This document shows, one piece after another, positions 1 through 11,969 of a stretch of DNA of 64,000 nucleotides. Every line of letters begins with the position of its first letter. The first letter of the stretch is position 1. The notes under the pieces were generated by a model. That model worked only from the letters and a program-made list of their open reading frames with translations. It was not told the origin of the DNA and searched no databases. The position numbers were made by a program, and so were the translations under genes. Source of the DNA: Epiperipatus broadwayi (taxonomy: Eukaryota > Onychophora > Udeonychophora > Euonychophora > Peripatidae); assembly GCA_028023455.1 (NCBI GenBank), contig JAQFVV010006651.1, positions 414,001 through 478,000 on the forward strand, read 5' to 3'.

Positions 1-1867
1 CTAGTTAAACTACAATTATTTAATAATTACGGTACCAATTGCATTTTCCATGGACCCAATATTTTATATTTCTCTTCTGTAAAATTTTTTTTTTTTCTTT
101 AGGCAAGTGTTTTCCTTGGTAAACTTCACTTTCATTCATTATTATTTTATATACACTACTTTCGATCTTTAACTATTTTCTAGAGTATTTTCTCAAGTCA
201 TCTTAAAGAAAGCAATTCAAACTATTTCAATATTAAAATTCCTTTTGTCCATTTATTCTTATACGAATAATACTTATTTTTATTTTCCATTATCTTCATT
301 AACTTTGCGCACAATGTTCTTTCATTGATTTTATACGCATGAAAACAGCTTTCATAGTGATACGCTATATAAACTATATCAATGAATAACATTAACATAT
401 TTGGAACATTATAAAATTTACAACTTGGTTTTAAGAATCTATCCATTTTCTATTGAAAACTCCGATTATATTTCGATAGAATCCACTGGCAGGTTACTGT
501 AAAGTTAGTGAAACATTACTATGAAAAACTTTTTTTTAAAACATATTATTCTAAGATTCTCTTCGGATGATTTTTAAATTGTCAGTTGGTTTGTTTCAAA
601 GATATTATTAAAATTATAATAAAATTGACTAATAAATTGAAGAAAGAAAAAAAAATTTAGAGAGCTTAAAATTTTACCTCTGCTCTGGAGTCAACACATT
701 TTTGTTCTCCCCCGTTTATACAATTAGTTGGCGCGATTTTGGTTGTCTGCCAAGATCTATTTTTTTTATTGGTCAATCCCTACTTGGATTTATAAACAAT
801 TTCTAAAGTTTTAAAATCATGATGTAATAGACTTAAATGTTAACTCATTATTATTTTTAAATCAATTATTATCTATTACAATTTAACTACCTTTAAAACA
901 ATTTTGAAACAATAATTAATAAAGGTGTATACTACTTATTTTTATTATGATGTGTGACAATTCCATCCACCTCTATAATATACTATTTAAATATTTTAAT
1001 TATTAGTATTAATTTAAACCGGTGCTTATACATAGAATATTCCAGACAGTCACGTAGTCATTTCCAGTGTTTAGTCTAATTTTATCTGTCTTAATAAATT
1101 TGCTACTTATATTATATAAAATAATTATATAAAATTTTGAAAAACAATTTAGAAAAATATAGAATTAGATACAATTCTCACCATCACAATATTTACTATT
1201 AAATATATCATATTAATCTTTTACTGCTTAATATAGTCTATAATTTTAAATACTATATAATATTAATTTTAAAATTTTTTAGTAATTGACCATTTATAAC
1301 CATCATTGACCTATAGAAAAGGGCACAATATATATATATTGATATAAAATCCAGTATACTAATAATACATGGATTAGTAAGTGTAGGTAAGTAAGTAAGC
1401 AGAGTGTTGAACAATTTAATTAAAATTAATAATCATGCGTAAATATAGTTCTAATGACAATAAAAACAAAGTTATTTTTAAATCTAAAAACATTTACCCA
1501 TATCCATGTAGTTTTTTCAGTGTCAGAAATATATATTGTATGTCTTTTGATTTTTGTGGGAGCATTTCTTCTCAACTCAACCATATCGCAAACATCTACC
1601 GACGCGGAAAATTAGATCATATCATCTCACTATGCATGCGTTTTGTGAATAATCTTCACTCTCCACACGAACTAAGATTTATATATATCTAATTGAGTAC
1701 ATCTACATTTCAATGTCAAAAATATCGAATGTAAAATAATTTATAGTTGATTTGCCTTTTTTTATTTACTTAATATATACTGGCACTGTGTTTATTAAAA
1801 ATATATATATAATCAAATTTTTTTGTAATCCTATTTGAAACTAAATAAACTTTTTGTTTTTTCATAT
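1..1867. other. AT-rich non-coding sequence, no gene seen
   Basis: Homopolymer-rich AT sequence with short AT runs near 1330 and 1800. The only longer reading frame (1435-1692, plus) has no motif, no splice context and no recognisable product. CpG dinucleotides are somewhat more frequent here (around 730 and 1590-1610) than in the following kilobases. Nothing functional can be supported. Confidence 0.6.
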
Positions 1868-1951
1868 GTCAAATGCGTTGACCAGGAAGCGAACTCGGGT
1901 CAGCTGCTTAGAAGGCAGCTATGCTAACCACTAAGCCACCAGCGCTTGACT
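1868..1951 (-). mobile_element. tRNA-Arg(TCT)-like SINE or tRNA-derived retroposon
   Basis: The minus strand of 1875-1945 folds as a tRNA-like cloverleaf. The acceptor arm starts GCGCTGG and ends TCAACGC, with one C-A mismatch and one G-T wobble. The internal A box reads TGGCTTAGTGG. The anticodon stem GCTGC/GCAGC is perfect, with loop CTTCTAA (anticodon TCT, plus-strand AGA at 1910-1912). The T arm is weaker: stem CCGAG/CCTGG around loop TTCGCTT, a decayed B box. A short tail, ATTTGACATATG, leads into an A-rich stretch. A 38-nt copy of the same 3' part lies at 49138-49175, flanked by a target-site duplication, which argues for a retroposon family and not a working tRNA gene. SINEs derived from tRNA-Arg are known in octopus. 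A decayed tRNA gene is the alternative. Confidence 0.7.
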
Positions 1952-2995
1952 ATATTTTTGATATGTAATTATATATATATATTACAAATAAAAACAAAAT
2001 AGTAATAAGTAAACTATTGAAAAAAATAATGAAGGGTAAAAAAACGACCATTAATTTATCGATATTTTTATTAACTTTTTAATAGTTTAACACAAAATGA
2101 TTTAAAAAAATAAAATTTGAAAACAAAAATTGATATTGTATATATATGAAAATTAAAAAAATACATAAGTGAAAAAATAAATAGTACACTTTTTTTAACT
2201 ATTTAAATATACTGTATTCTTATACAAGCATGCTAAACTATTTTACATTTTTGGTTGCTTATTAACTTTTATTCATTTAAGAAGTGTTTGTTTTGTTGCA
2301 GAGGTTAAAACAAAATTCTTTACTCTGGTTATAATTTCAATTTATTATTCTTTTTTATTTATTTGCAAAGTTGATAAATTAAACTTAAGGTTATTATTGT
2401 TTGTAAAGTTAATATGGTAATAAATAAATTGGGATATGCAAGTAATTTGTAAAGAAATTTGCCATTATAACACTATTTTAAATTACATAGAGGCAGTTTA
2501 GGATATAATTGTGACTTGATTTGATATCAAAGCATGAATATTTAGTGCTATGACCACTTACTATTAAATTGGCATATACTATCATTGCTATATGCTAATC
2601 AAAGGAGAATCAGAGATTCATTTTTTAAAAAACCTTAATGAACAAATTAAAAGCAGATGACAAAGAAAATTATTCCTGAAGTGCATGTATGCTGAAGAAT
2701 GATATGTCATTTTTTTTCAGGTAATGTAGTAATCATAAAGTATTATGCACAATAATTGGAGCTATAGCAATCCAGATTTACTTAGATAAATAATTCAAGT
2801 TGTATTAATTCCTTTGTTGTATATTCCAATGTTTTATTTTTTAATTGAGATTTTTAATTATATGAATCTCTGTTTATTCTGTTGTGATGCTGGAATAGGT
2901 TAATTTATCATAAGTAATCATAGCAACATCCCAACATCGATACTTATATAACATGGCAAAAATCAAATCTGAAGGTAGCTCAATATTTTTCAAAC
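1952..2995. other. AT-rich non-coding sequence
   Basis: No reading frame or repeat of note. A TTTATT at 2873-2878 (AATAAA on the minus strand) lies about 120 bases beyond the stop of the candidate exon at 2997-3197. It could serve as a poly(A) signal, but AATAAA is expected often by chance in DNA this AT-rich. Confidence 0.5.
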
Positions 2996-2996
2996 A

Positions 2997-3197
2997 TTAA
3001 AGGTTCACAGGCCACATTTTCGAACCTATGATGGCTGAAATGGTTACACTTAGTACAATGACACCAAGGGCAAGATAAAGGAGGCGTGCTTTATAGCAGA
3101 AAGCCCCAATTCCATCAATAGGAGAAGTGTTTCCTTCTCCATTTCGAAAAAATGGGCAATCTAGGTGATTTTCATATATTTGCATGCATCTCTATTG
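2997..3197 (-). CDS. Candidate terminal exon of a small membrane protein
   Basis: A minus-strand frame of about 65 codons stands out because its base composition is richer and its codons more varied than the surrounding DNA. From the ATG at 3185 it reads an N-terminal part with two cysteines (DCPFF, FCYKAR) followed by a hydrophobic run of about 18-20 residues (LLYLALGVIVLSVTISAIIG) and a short tail ending PVNL. That fits a single membrane segment or a C-terminal anchor signal. The in-frame TAG upstream sits in a CAATAG context preceded by a T/G-rich tract, so the segment could be a last exon whose acceptor is at that AG. No family was recognised. A chance frame or part of an unknown repeat remains possible. 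Confidence 0.3.
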
Positions 3198-4408
3198 GAC
3201 AAGCTAGCAACAAACATTATTATTATAAGCTATAAATATGAGAGCACGAAGTTCCTGAAAGCACTAAGCAATTATAAGCTTTTAATATAGCTTCACGGAT
3301 GTGCGTTTCATGCGCAATATATAGATTTGAAATAAAGTTGATTGTTTTTACAGTTTTAAAAACAATTATATTTGCATAAATTGTTGGAAATATTCCAAGG
3401 CAATTAATGAAAGAAAATTATTTTTAAAATACATGTGTAATGCAGTGATTTGTCATCTGATTTTGATGTTCTGTGGCATTTATAAAAAAAAATGTTTTGT
3501 TCATAAGGATTGGAACTTGCATATTTGCGTAGTAAAAAAATATTTAGGATATATTCATATATATATATTTGCTTGTTGTTGACATTTGTTTGATAACTTC
3601 TGACATGTTTAATTTTAATAACGTAGTTTTGACTATATTTTAATATATATATAAACCTTTTGATGTGATTGTTACTGTATCTACCAATCATAAAGTTGAC
3701 AAGAGATTCAAATCTTTGTAGAATTGTCTGCACGTCTAAAATTTGTTTTAAGTAACTTTAGTCAATTAAAAAATAAAAAATAGATCTTGAAATGTTTTTA
3801 CATGGAGAGTAAAGATGATCGATTAATCTGGATTAGATAATAATGACTATAAAACAAATACGCTTGTAATATAATGCAATTTAAAATATTCATTTAAATT
3901 TTTTTAAAAAAAAGATAATAAATAGTATATATTATATGAGTATATATAAAATTTGTTCTATAATTTTGCATTCTTATTAATATTTATGCAAGATAAAAAA
4001 TGTTTGGTCTAAAAAACGACCACACACAAAATAAATAATTAAATGTCAATTACGTAAAAAAAAAAATCACTTCAACAATTTCAGACTTTTATTAAAATAT
4101 TCATCATTCTACTGGGAAGCAAAATAAATGTTGAATGAAACTGAAAAGATTATTTACAGAACTAGTGAAAAAATGTCTATCATTAAACTTAACTTGACAA
4201 AGATCTATTTATAGCTATAATAAAATTTTTAGTTATATTTTAAATACCTTTATTTGATTATTTGTAGTAAATTCATGTATATACAGTAAATACAAATATG
4301 TTAGATGGTATTTATCTAAAGATTTGTGAAGATGGTGTTTTAGTTGTATTTATATATTGGACTATTTTTATCATCTAATATGAGTATTAAATGCCTTTAA
4401 AAAAATTT
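3198..4408. other. AT-rich non-coding sequence
   Basis: Short AT repeats near 3555 and 3645. The minus-strand frame at 3404-3733 is made almost entirely of AT-rich codons and runs through those simple repeats, so it is not taken as a gene. Confidence 0.55.
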
Positions 4409-4521
4409 AACTTTATTTAAATATTGCAAATACAGTCAACTGTTAGTAATAGTTCACAGGTTAGTATAATATATGTGCTATTACTAACAGTTGAATGTAT
4501 TTGGAATATTTAAATAAAGTT
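4409..4521. repeat. Short foldback element, 44-bp arms
   Basis: Inverted arms at 4409-4452 and 4478-4521 match almost completely. The left arm begins AACTTTATTTAAATATT and ends CTGTTAGTAATAG; the right arm is its reverse complement with a few changes. The unpaired centre is about 25 bases. It resembles a miniature inverted-repeat element or a hairpin left by template switching. No coding content. Confidence 0.8.
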
Positions 4522-4634
4522 AAATGTTAGATGGTAGTATAAAATATTAAATATTTCATCACCACCATTTTCAAACATTATCATTGCATTTCAGGATGAA
4601 GACCTTTTCACTTTTAATTTTTTTCCTCCAATTT

Positions 4635-5085
4635 TATTACATTCAAAGATCAGCCTTTCAAGCTAATTGTGCATGCTTCTTTTGAGAGTGTTAAATAATA
4701 AATGAATACTTCCCTCCACAATACAAGATATAGTATTTATGCAGGAATAAAAGGAATCCTCTTATTCCTATGACTCAAATTCTTTTATATGAGCAAATCT
4801 GAAGTACTGTTGAGGAAAGCATGAGAGTAGAAATCTCACTTTAAATTACTATTTACGATGAATGACGTCAGTGAAATTGTCTAGAATTTACTAAACGTCA
4901 CTCTAACTGAAACTTAATTATAAATAAATAAGCATTTATTTTTATATGACGCTATGTGTGGAGGGAAGTATTCATTTATTATTTAACACTTTCAAAAGAC
5001 GCATGCACAATTAGCTTGAAAGGCTGATTTTTGAATGTAAGACAATTGTACACACAGCGTCCTATAAAAATAAATGCTTATTTCC
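4635..5085. mobile_element. Foldback element, family FB1, copy 1
   Basis: Outer arms lie at about 4640-4720 and 4956-5041. They share GTGTTAAATAATAAATGAA, followed by a GGAGGGA-type block and the GCATGC core next to AGCTTGAAAGGCTGAT. The centre holds blocks also seen at 58.3 and 61.1 kb: GCAAATCTGAAGTACTG, CACTTTAAATTACTAT and AATGACGTCAGTGAAATT. A second inverted pair (AAGCATTTATTTTTATA with a GACGC block, near 4930-4960 and 5045-5082) nests on the right side. No protein is encoded. A non-autonomous DNA transposon or foldback element is the likely class. Confidence 0.8.
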
Positions 5086-5838
5086 TCCAATTTGTAACTT
5101 CTCTTTTTCACTTTTTTTTTTTACAAATTCACTTGTTTTTTGTTTTTTTGCTTAAGATTTTTTACATTCTTTGAAATTCAGTATAATATTTCAGTTGTTC
5201 ATCTATTGTTATCTTTTTAATTACCTATCTAACCCAGTTTCATTTTAGCATCTTAATTTTTTTAATGATGTCAGTGATACCTGTTTGTCTTTTCACTCAT
5301 TTATTTTACAGCAGGTTTTTTTAGTCCCAACTTAAAACTTTTCATAAATACTGCATGGAATATAATCTATATTGCTTTTCTATTAAGTTTCTAATACCTA
5401 AATTTATAAGTAAGTGTTGGGGTAAATATATATTTTAAGATAATAAAGCTGGTATTTACTCAAAGCTAGATTGGTTTGTATATATAAATACATGGAAGCA
5501 ATCCTTGCCTATTCAACATCAAAAATCTTCATTCTGATATTAACGCAACCTTGTTATCCTTAGTAATGATTAATTTCAGTGCAGTTTAAAAATTTAAAAG
5601 TGACTATTTGTTAGTCAGCTTTCAAAAAAGATTTTATTTGTCTGTTTAATGGGTTTATTTTAATTTTTATATATTAAAATCTCAATCTGTTTTAATCAAG
5701 TGTCAATCTTTAGTGTATATAACCATCTTAGACCATAGAAAAAAGTAGTATCTACATTTTTCAATAGTAAAAGGTGACTTGATTACAGATTGAAAAGTCT
5801 TTGTGTTGAATAGGCATGTATATATTGTGACGGTCGGT
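5086..5838. other. AT-rich sequence with a weak inverted pair
   Basis: No coding content. TTGCCTATTCAACATC near 5507 and GTGTTGAATAGGCATG near 5801 are imperfect inverted copies, suggesting a decayed foldback of about 310 bases. Confidence 0.4.
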
Positions 5839-6376
5839 AATGGATGGTGGTTTACCCCATTTCATTCTTGGGGGAAAAATCCCCGGGGCCCCCCCAAACC
5901 CGAAAATTAAAACAAAAATATGCCCCCCCCCTTCCCCTTTTTCGGGGCGCTTAACAAAAACAAACACCTCTATCTGGCCCAAAAAAAATTTTTTTTCCAC
6001 CCACCACAAAACTTACCAACGCAGAGGGGAGGGGGGGGGGACTGAAAGAGAAATAAGTTAATTGGGTTGAAGTAATTAGAAATGGTTTTGTGTTTGGTTT
6101 TGGGTGGGTGTGTTTGAAGAAAAAAAAATATATATTAAAATAATAAATTCAAAATGGTAAAGTTAAGTTTGTTATTTTAATAAAAGATTTTTTAATAATT
6201 AAAATATAATAATGGTTTGCTCCCTTTCCCCTAAATTAATAATAAAAAATAAAAAAAAAAAAAAAATTTATTGGGTTGGTTTTTCTTTTTTTTTTTTTTT
6301 TAAATTTTTCTTTTTTTAAAAAATATAAAAAAATTTTTTTTTTTTTTTTTTTTTTTTAAAAATTTTAATTTTAAAG
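5839..6376. other. Suspected low-quality consensus sequence
   Basis: Abrupt change of texture: runs of G and C (GGGGG, CCCCGGGG, CCCCCCCCC, GGGGGGGGGG) appear in a genome that otherwise almost lacks them. The sequence then slides into long stretches built only of A and T homopolymers. Every homopolymer seems stretched, which is typical of poorly corrected read ends. The two overlapping open frames on opposite strands here (5761-6009 and 5840-6061) are products of this texture, not genes. Confidence 0.6.
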
Positions 6377-6377
6377 G

Positions 6378-6446
<69 letters not shown>

Positions 6447-6456
6447 AAAAAAAGAA

Positions 6457-6542
<86 letters not shown>
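6377..6542. repeat. Poly(A) run followed by (AT)n
   Basis: About 67 consecutive A (6378-6444), a short A-rich linker, then an uninterrupted AT dinucleotide array from about 6466 to 6542. It directly follows the suspect sequence and probably marks the assembly trouble spot. Confidence 0.9.
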
Positions 6543-6544
<2 letters not shown>

Positions 6545-7960
6545 ATTGAATAAACTAGTAGGACAAATTTTTCATGTTTATATGCCAAAACCACAGTAAC
6601 TCTTACTTTAGTGCCACTTATAATAAAGATTGCATTATCAATACTTACAGATTGTAATACATTTAAATCATTTTACCCAAACTCACTGTTAGACTTGAAT
6701 CTATACTTGGAAATAATCTTTAACTTACTGCTCAATATAAAATCCTCAAATTTAGTTTATTGTATTTCTGATTTGCTTGAATAGTTAAGAGTTGGGTTAA
6801 AATTGTTATTTAATGCATACTAGCATTATTTTCAATTCTGAATCCTAAGCTTCAATAATGCAGAAAAAAGACAGAAATTGATCTGGAATAAAGATTTAAA
6901 TTCATTAATTATCTCAAGCTCATTATTTATGGCATAAGAGTAAGAGGCTGCTTATGTTTATCATTTATTATGTTCACTTAAAGAATTGAGCAATAAAGTT
7001 AAATGGTTTATTATTTGGAAATTCATAAGCAGTTTAAGTACCAAAAATAACAGAGTTGACCCATAATTCATGGATTTAAGCTCTAGAATCTACTACTCCA
7101 CCATTATATCAACCCATACAGGACAAGGAATTAAGTGACTGGTTATTATAGATATGTTGCTGTGGAAGATTCTACTATTACATGATTTCCTTCTCCCTAT
7201 TAAAAAACATAAACGGGTCCATATAATGGTTAGTAAGTTTATTAGTTTTATTTTTGACTTTGAGATCAGTATTTTTCCATTATCAAAAGCTTTAGTTTTT
7301 TTTTTTAATTATTTTATGAATTGTTTTTAAAAAGCCAACTGAAATATCTGAAAAAAAAAATTGATTTTTTGTTATCCATATAAATGATTTATTATTTATA
7401 AGTTTGACTAACACAGATTATGGTTTTTACTTTCCATAGGCTGTAAAATCATTAACCAAAATATTATTTTAGTTGATGATTGATAATAAAAAGTAAAATA
7501 ATCCCTTGACTTAGAATGTTAACTTCCATTTAATGATGACTTTGGAAAAGATCATTTGCAAAAATGAGTGATTAAAATGCAATAAGATTCCATAAATTAG
7601 AGTAAAAACTTGTCAGGTTAAGTAAAATATTGCCAACTGAAAAGTCAAAAAATAATGAACAAAGATTAATATTATTTTAGTATAAAGCCACAAATACTAA
7701 AAATTATAGTGGTATAGTTAATTATAAATTATTAATGGTCAATTTATTGGAGGATATTAAAGGCAGTTAATTTGGATGTTATTTCTTCAAATTGAAGAAG
7801 TATAAAACAGAATGCTTTTGATTAGGTTAAACAATGTTTAACAGTTTTCCTGGATTATTTATGCTACAATTTAAAACAGTTTTAGTGATGAGAATGTAAA
7901 ATAGGTTTGAATATAAAGACAAAAATGAATAAGGCCAGCTAGGATGCCCATTTTATCACA
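6543..7960. other. AT-rich non-coding sequence
   Basis: No frames, no simple repeats longer than a few units and no inverted repeats recognised. CpG is nearly absent. Confidence 0.5.
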
Positions 7961-8217
7961 AAGATGGACTAGCAAGAACTCCCAGAATGATTAATAAATT
8001 TACCATCCCAGAGGCAGTTTTTTCCTAATCCTATATACTTCCACAAAGCCAATCTGTTAACTTATGCCCTGGTTGATACATGGCTCATGTATACCAAAAT
8101 TCTCAAAGCCATATCCAACAATTATACCCATAATCAAAAGAGATCCTTTTAGATTATTGAAAGATATGGAGTCAATTCACACTGCAATGAGTTTATTCCT
8201 GTCCTTATCATCATATA

Positions 8218-9386
8218 TTGAGAGCATTCTGGATCATTGCCATCAAAAGAACTAAGATGTTTTTAGTCAATAGGCATGCCTGGACAATAGGCTACATAAG
8301 ATGGGCAGTGGGTGCTAAGCAAAAACTTATGACACCTATATCTATTGCTGAAGATGGAGTCAACTATATTGGTTCCCTAATGCTAATGATCATTTATAAA
8401 TTTTTTTCAAGGAAAAATTTCAGGGTGCATCAGTACTTAACTTTCAAATCACTTACAGTAATTGATCTTATAAAAGTCATGATATTACCCATCAATAGAT
8501 CCTTTCTAAATTAAAATCCTTCCCAGAAAATTTCACTTTGGGTCCCACAGCCTTCCTTGATTTCTCTTGCTACACCTAGCCCACTTTGCTGTTCCAATTT
8601 GTCAGCATACTTCTGGATACCTTGGCCTCTGGTTTCTTGGACATTCCTGGATTATATCCAATTTCATTGGTGCCCTTCATAAAGGAGAAGAGCAGCTCTT
8701 CTATTATCTCTAACATCAGGCCCATCTCTATGACCCCTCTATTAATTAAGGTCATAGAGGCTAATTAAGAACAAGATCCAGAATCAGATCTTGGATCTTC
8801 TACCCAATTTTCAAAAGAGTCTTTTTAAGTGGGGATGCAGTGAGCCTGTTTAAGTTATTGATTGACTATATAAGAACAGAAAGAAAATCCAGACCCACTG
8901 CGATTCAACTGGACATCATGGCAGCATTTGACTCCATAAAGATTGACATAGTACTAAATATTTTAAATGAATATGAAATTCCTAAAGTATATTTGATCAT
9001 GTTAGAGAACCTCCTAAACAATAGGGAGATACTGGTTACATTCAATAGTCAGATAGCCCTGGGTTTTAGACTTTCCATCTCTATCTCTCAGGGCTCTCCA
9101 CTGAGTGCTCTATTGTTCATAGTGTACATTATTTAGAGAGATTGAGGTAAGCCTCCCTGGGGGTTTTGTGCCAGCTCTTGGCCACAAAATTAAGCTTTTC
9201 TCATTTATGGATGACATTGTCATGATTCTTTCTTCCCCCAAATTCTTACCAGTGCTGGAACAGATTTTGTTCCAATTTTCAGTGGATTCCAAATTATCGT
9301 TCAACCCTCAAAAGTCATCTGCATGGAGGATTTTTATCGGGAAAGTGTGTTCCATCTCAGTTTATTGTGAGTCCTCATTTTTTTAG
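8218..9386 (+). pseudogene. LINE reverse transcriptase, broken in at least four places
   Basis: The enzyme would have copied element RNA into DNA at the target site. Four consecutive frames carry it. 8218-8514 has HAWTIGYIRWAVG, matching HTWTRDYIKWAMG in the copy at 19 kb. 8586-8768 has NIRPISMTPLLIKVIE, the conserved RPISL-type RT block. 8840-9136 has QLDIMAAFDSIKIDIV (first catalytic aspartate, in the AFDS block) and QGSPLSALLFIVYI (the QGSPLSP-type block). 9168-9386 has FMDDIVMIL, the YxDD-type catalytic box, and SFNPQKS after it. Frameshifts and stops (after 8514, 8768 and 9136) separate these, so no active protein can be made. The catalytic DD pair itself survives. Confidence 0.85.
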
Positions 9387-10019
9387 GCTTCCCCTTTCTA
9401 CAATCTCCCCCAAGGTGATGCAGAAATCATTGTAAGATGATTTTCTGCTTGCTTCCAAGAAAAATATTGATGCATTAAAAGAGGCATACCTATTTATTTG
9501 TGACAAGGTGATGCTCATTAACTCTCTCATTTTTTCATAAATAGACTATTACCTCCCTATCTTAAATCCTCAAAAGAGTTCATTTCACAAATTAATACTT
9601 TATGCTTCAGTCTGCTCTGTATATAAAAAAAAGTGGTTTGTTATCAGCATGTGAAAGATGCAAAATCACAAAGCACCCAATTGTTTGGGCTTGCATGCTA
9701 TAGTAGTACAAATGTTCAAAAAAAGCCTCAATATTATTTCATATTTTTAAAATCAAGTTATTGGGTCTTGCCCCACTGGAAGAGATTACTCCTATAGGCA
9801 AATCTCCTCCATATCATTGCAAATCCTGGTTAAAGAAATTATTTAACTTTTCTGCTCAATATGTCAATGTAGCCTCCTATGATTTTGATAAGAAACTTAC
9901 ATATTGAGAGGCATTTAAATTAATGAATTCTCATTTGACTTGCCTTCTAGTATTCTTGGTCTGTCTAATAAAAAACTAATACCAAAATTAATGTATCTTG
10001 TACCCAAATTCATTTAATT

Positions 10020-10440
10020 TATCTTAAAAATGAACCTGAACTCTCTGCCAACTAATGACTTTTTGATATCTAGGAGAAGGTTTTGTAAAATTGAGCCTAC
10101 CTTCTTCAGGACCTGGAGACCCTGCCTCATGTTTTGAATGAATGTAGAGGATTAAATGGGTAAGCCTAAATATATTTAAGACTTTTAAGCTTAACTGGTC
10201 CCAGCTTTTTGATATGGCCAGTTGTATTACATTGGACAGATTCCCAGACATCATGGGAGCCATCTTTGTAAATCATTCTATATGTCTTCTTAGATGTTGC
10301 CTGATCCTGTATTCATCTCCCTGTAATCCAGTGCAGTTCATGAAAAAATCCCTGTGTCTCAATAAAAAAAGAAACCAACTGTTAATGCCAGCTGAGATCT
10401 TCAATTCTACCTGGTCACACACTGATGAACTTATTTGATC
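10020..10440 (+). pseudogene. LINE C-terminal CCHC-type region, degraded
   Basis: Reading 10110-10160 on the plus strand gives LETLPHVLNECRGLNG, the second half of a Cx2C...H...C-type zinc knuckle as found after RT in R2-like LINEs. The preceding cysteine (FCKIEP, near 10082) is in another frame. Downstream codons (MASCITLDRFPDIMG, from 10214) fit an RT-distal tail. The open minus-strand frames at 10024-10263 and 10273-10455 are shadows of this region. Confidence 0.6.
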
Positions 10441-10665
10441 TCTACAACCCCTCACATAATATTCCTGAACTTGGTTCTAGCTTTTGACAGCTAGGAAGAC
10501 ACATCTTCTTCATTATAGAAGACAATTATATGTTTTTGTTTAATTTCATAAATGTAATATTATAGTTTTCTTTTCCCCTCTACTATATATATCTCAATGA
10601 CAATTATGTAACTGTCAATGGATTTTTTTTGTTATGTAAACTAATAAATAAATAAATCTCATTAG

Positions 10666-11714
10666 AAAACTGAATAAGTCAATTAATTTGAAGAAATTGT
10701 GAAAAAATAAACCATACAGGTTAATTTATTTTTTGAAAATATAAAAAAAAATATCAGCAAAGTATCTAAATAAAACAATGTAGTTGGAAAATGTTTTCTT
10801 TTATAAGAAATTCAGGAATATTTTTATGCATCTTGTTTTATAAACATAAAAAATTGTGATTGTATTATATTTATAATGCACTAATAATAATTATATTTAA
10901 TAATTATAATAATAATTATATTTAATAATGCAAAGTTGAAGACAAAACTATTGAGAAATACAGTAATAATATCTGATATTCCTAATTTTAAAATTATTTC
11001 ATTAAATTTAAAATAGAATTTGCAAATGATTTTAAAATATTAAAAATCCACAAAATGATTCAGAATTTAAAAAGACAGAAGGAACACATATTCTATTATG
11101 AACAATTATACAAAATAAAAAGGCAGCAATCCAACACAAAATTTTAAAAATAATTATAACTTACTTAGAAGTTAATATATAAAAATCTTAAAATGGGAAA
11201 CAAAAAGTTAATATAAAAATACTGTAAAAAATAACAGTCATATTATTTTAGCAATAAGAAAATATAGCAAGGCTATTAAGAATAAGAATGATACGTGAAG
11301 CTTGGAAGAATACTATTAAAAGGTATAAAAGAAACAATAACAAAAACCACTTACTGATAACATTATCATCTGATTTGTCACATGTTAATGATAGCATGAG
11401 ACATGCAATTAAATCCAGAAAGAATTGAAAGGTTTAAAAAAATAATGAATTTATCAATATTTTAAATGAATCAAGTGATGATAAAAAAAGAAAGTATTGG
11501 AAAGGTTATAGTGAGTATCATAGTAAAAATATCAGGAAGATAAACTGAGAATAAAAAAGTATGATTGATATATAATTCAAGATATGCCCTCAACCCAATG
11601 CTGCACTAGTAGTCAATTAAGTCAAAGTTGGAAGTATGGGGAAAAAGTGTTTAAAGACCCTTGACAATTAATAAAATTTGGGATGTATTTAGTACTCTGT
11701 GTTAAATCAATGTT
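10666..11714. other. AT-rich non-coding sequence
   Basis: A short duplicated AT-rich block (ATAATTATATTTAATAAT, twice between 10885 and 10930). Otherwise no gene, no simple array and almost no CpG. Confidence 0.5.
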
Positions 11715-11715
11715 T

Positions 11716-11749
<34 letters not shown>

Positions 11750-11764
11750 TGTGTGTGTGTGTAA
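11715..11764. repeat. Compound (CA)n(TA)n(TG)n microsatellite
   Basis: About nine CA units, nine TA units and then six to seven TG units, making the whole array self-complementary and able to form one hairpin. Confidence 0.9.
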
Positions 11765-11969
11765 AATTAAATACATAGATAATTTTTAATTAAGCCATTT
11801 AGCACAATTTCATAACACTTATTCATGTTTTATAAATAATTGAATAAAAAAAATATATAATTAGTGATTACTATTTACTAACTATTCCAAATTTATATTT
11901 ACACCAGCATTATGCCAAACAGATTTTCAGACTAGATTACAATTCTTAACTTTGTTAGTGACATGCAAT

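Larger units (their letters stand above)
7961..10665 (+). mobile_element. R2-like LINE remnant, copy 1
   Basis: This is a decayed non-LTR retrotransposon about 2.7 kb long. Recognisable protein blocks run in order: a pre-RT region (8218-8514), reverse transcriptase (8586-9386), then a C-terminal CCHC-type block (10110-10160). The end is marked by TAATAAATAAATAAAT near 10643-10660, a short tandem tail typical of LINE 3' ends. The 5' boundary is uncertain. A second copy with the same pre-RT block lies on the minus strand at 18380-19260. The clade call rests on the C-terminal ETLPHVLNEC motif, which fits R2-like elements with a C-terminal zinc knuckle. The endonuclease downstream of the knuckle was not identified, so the clade is tentative. 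Confidence 0.7.

Noticed and set aside
1435-1692. 85-residue plus-strand frame
   Set aside because: No domain, no signal, no splice or promoter context; composition matches chance open sequence.
3404-3733. 109-residue minus-strand frame
   Set aside because: Runs through AT repeats and consists of AT-biased codons with no motif.
5761-6061. Two overlapping frames on opposite strands, Gly/Phe-rich and Pro/Lys-rich
   Set aside because: They lie in the stretched-homopolymer sequence, which is probably not real genomic sequence.
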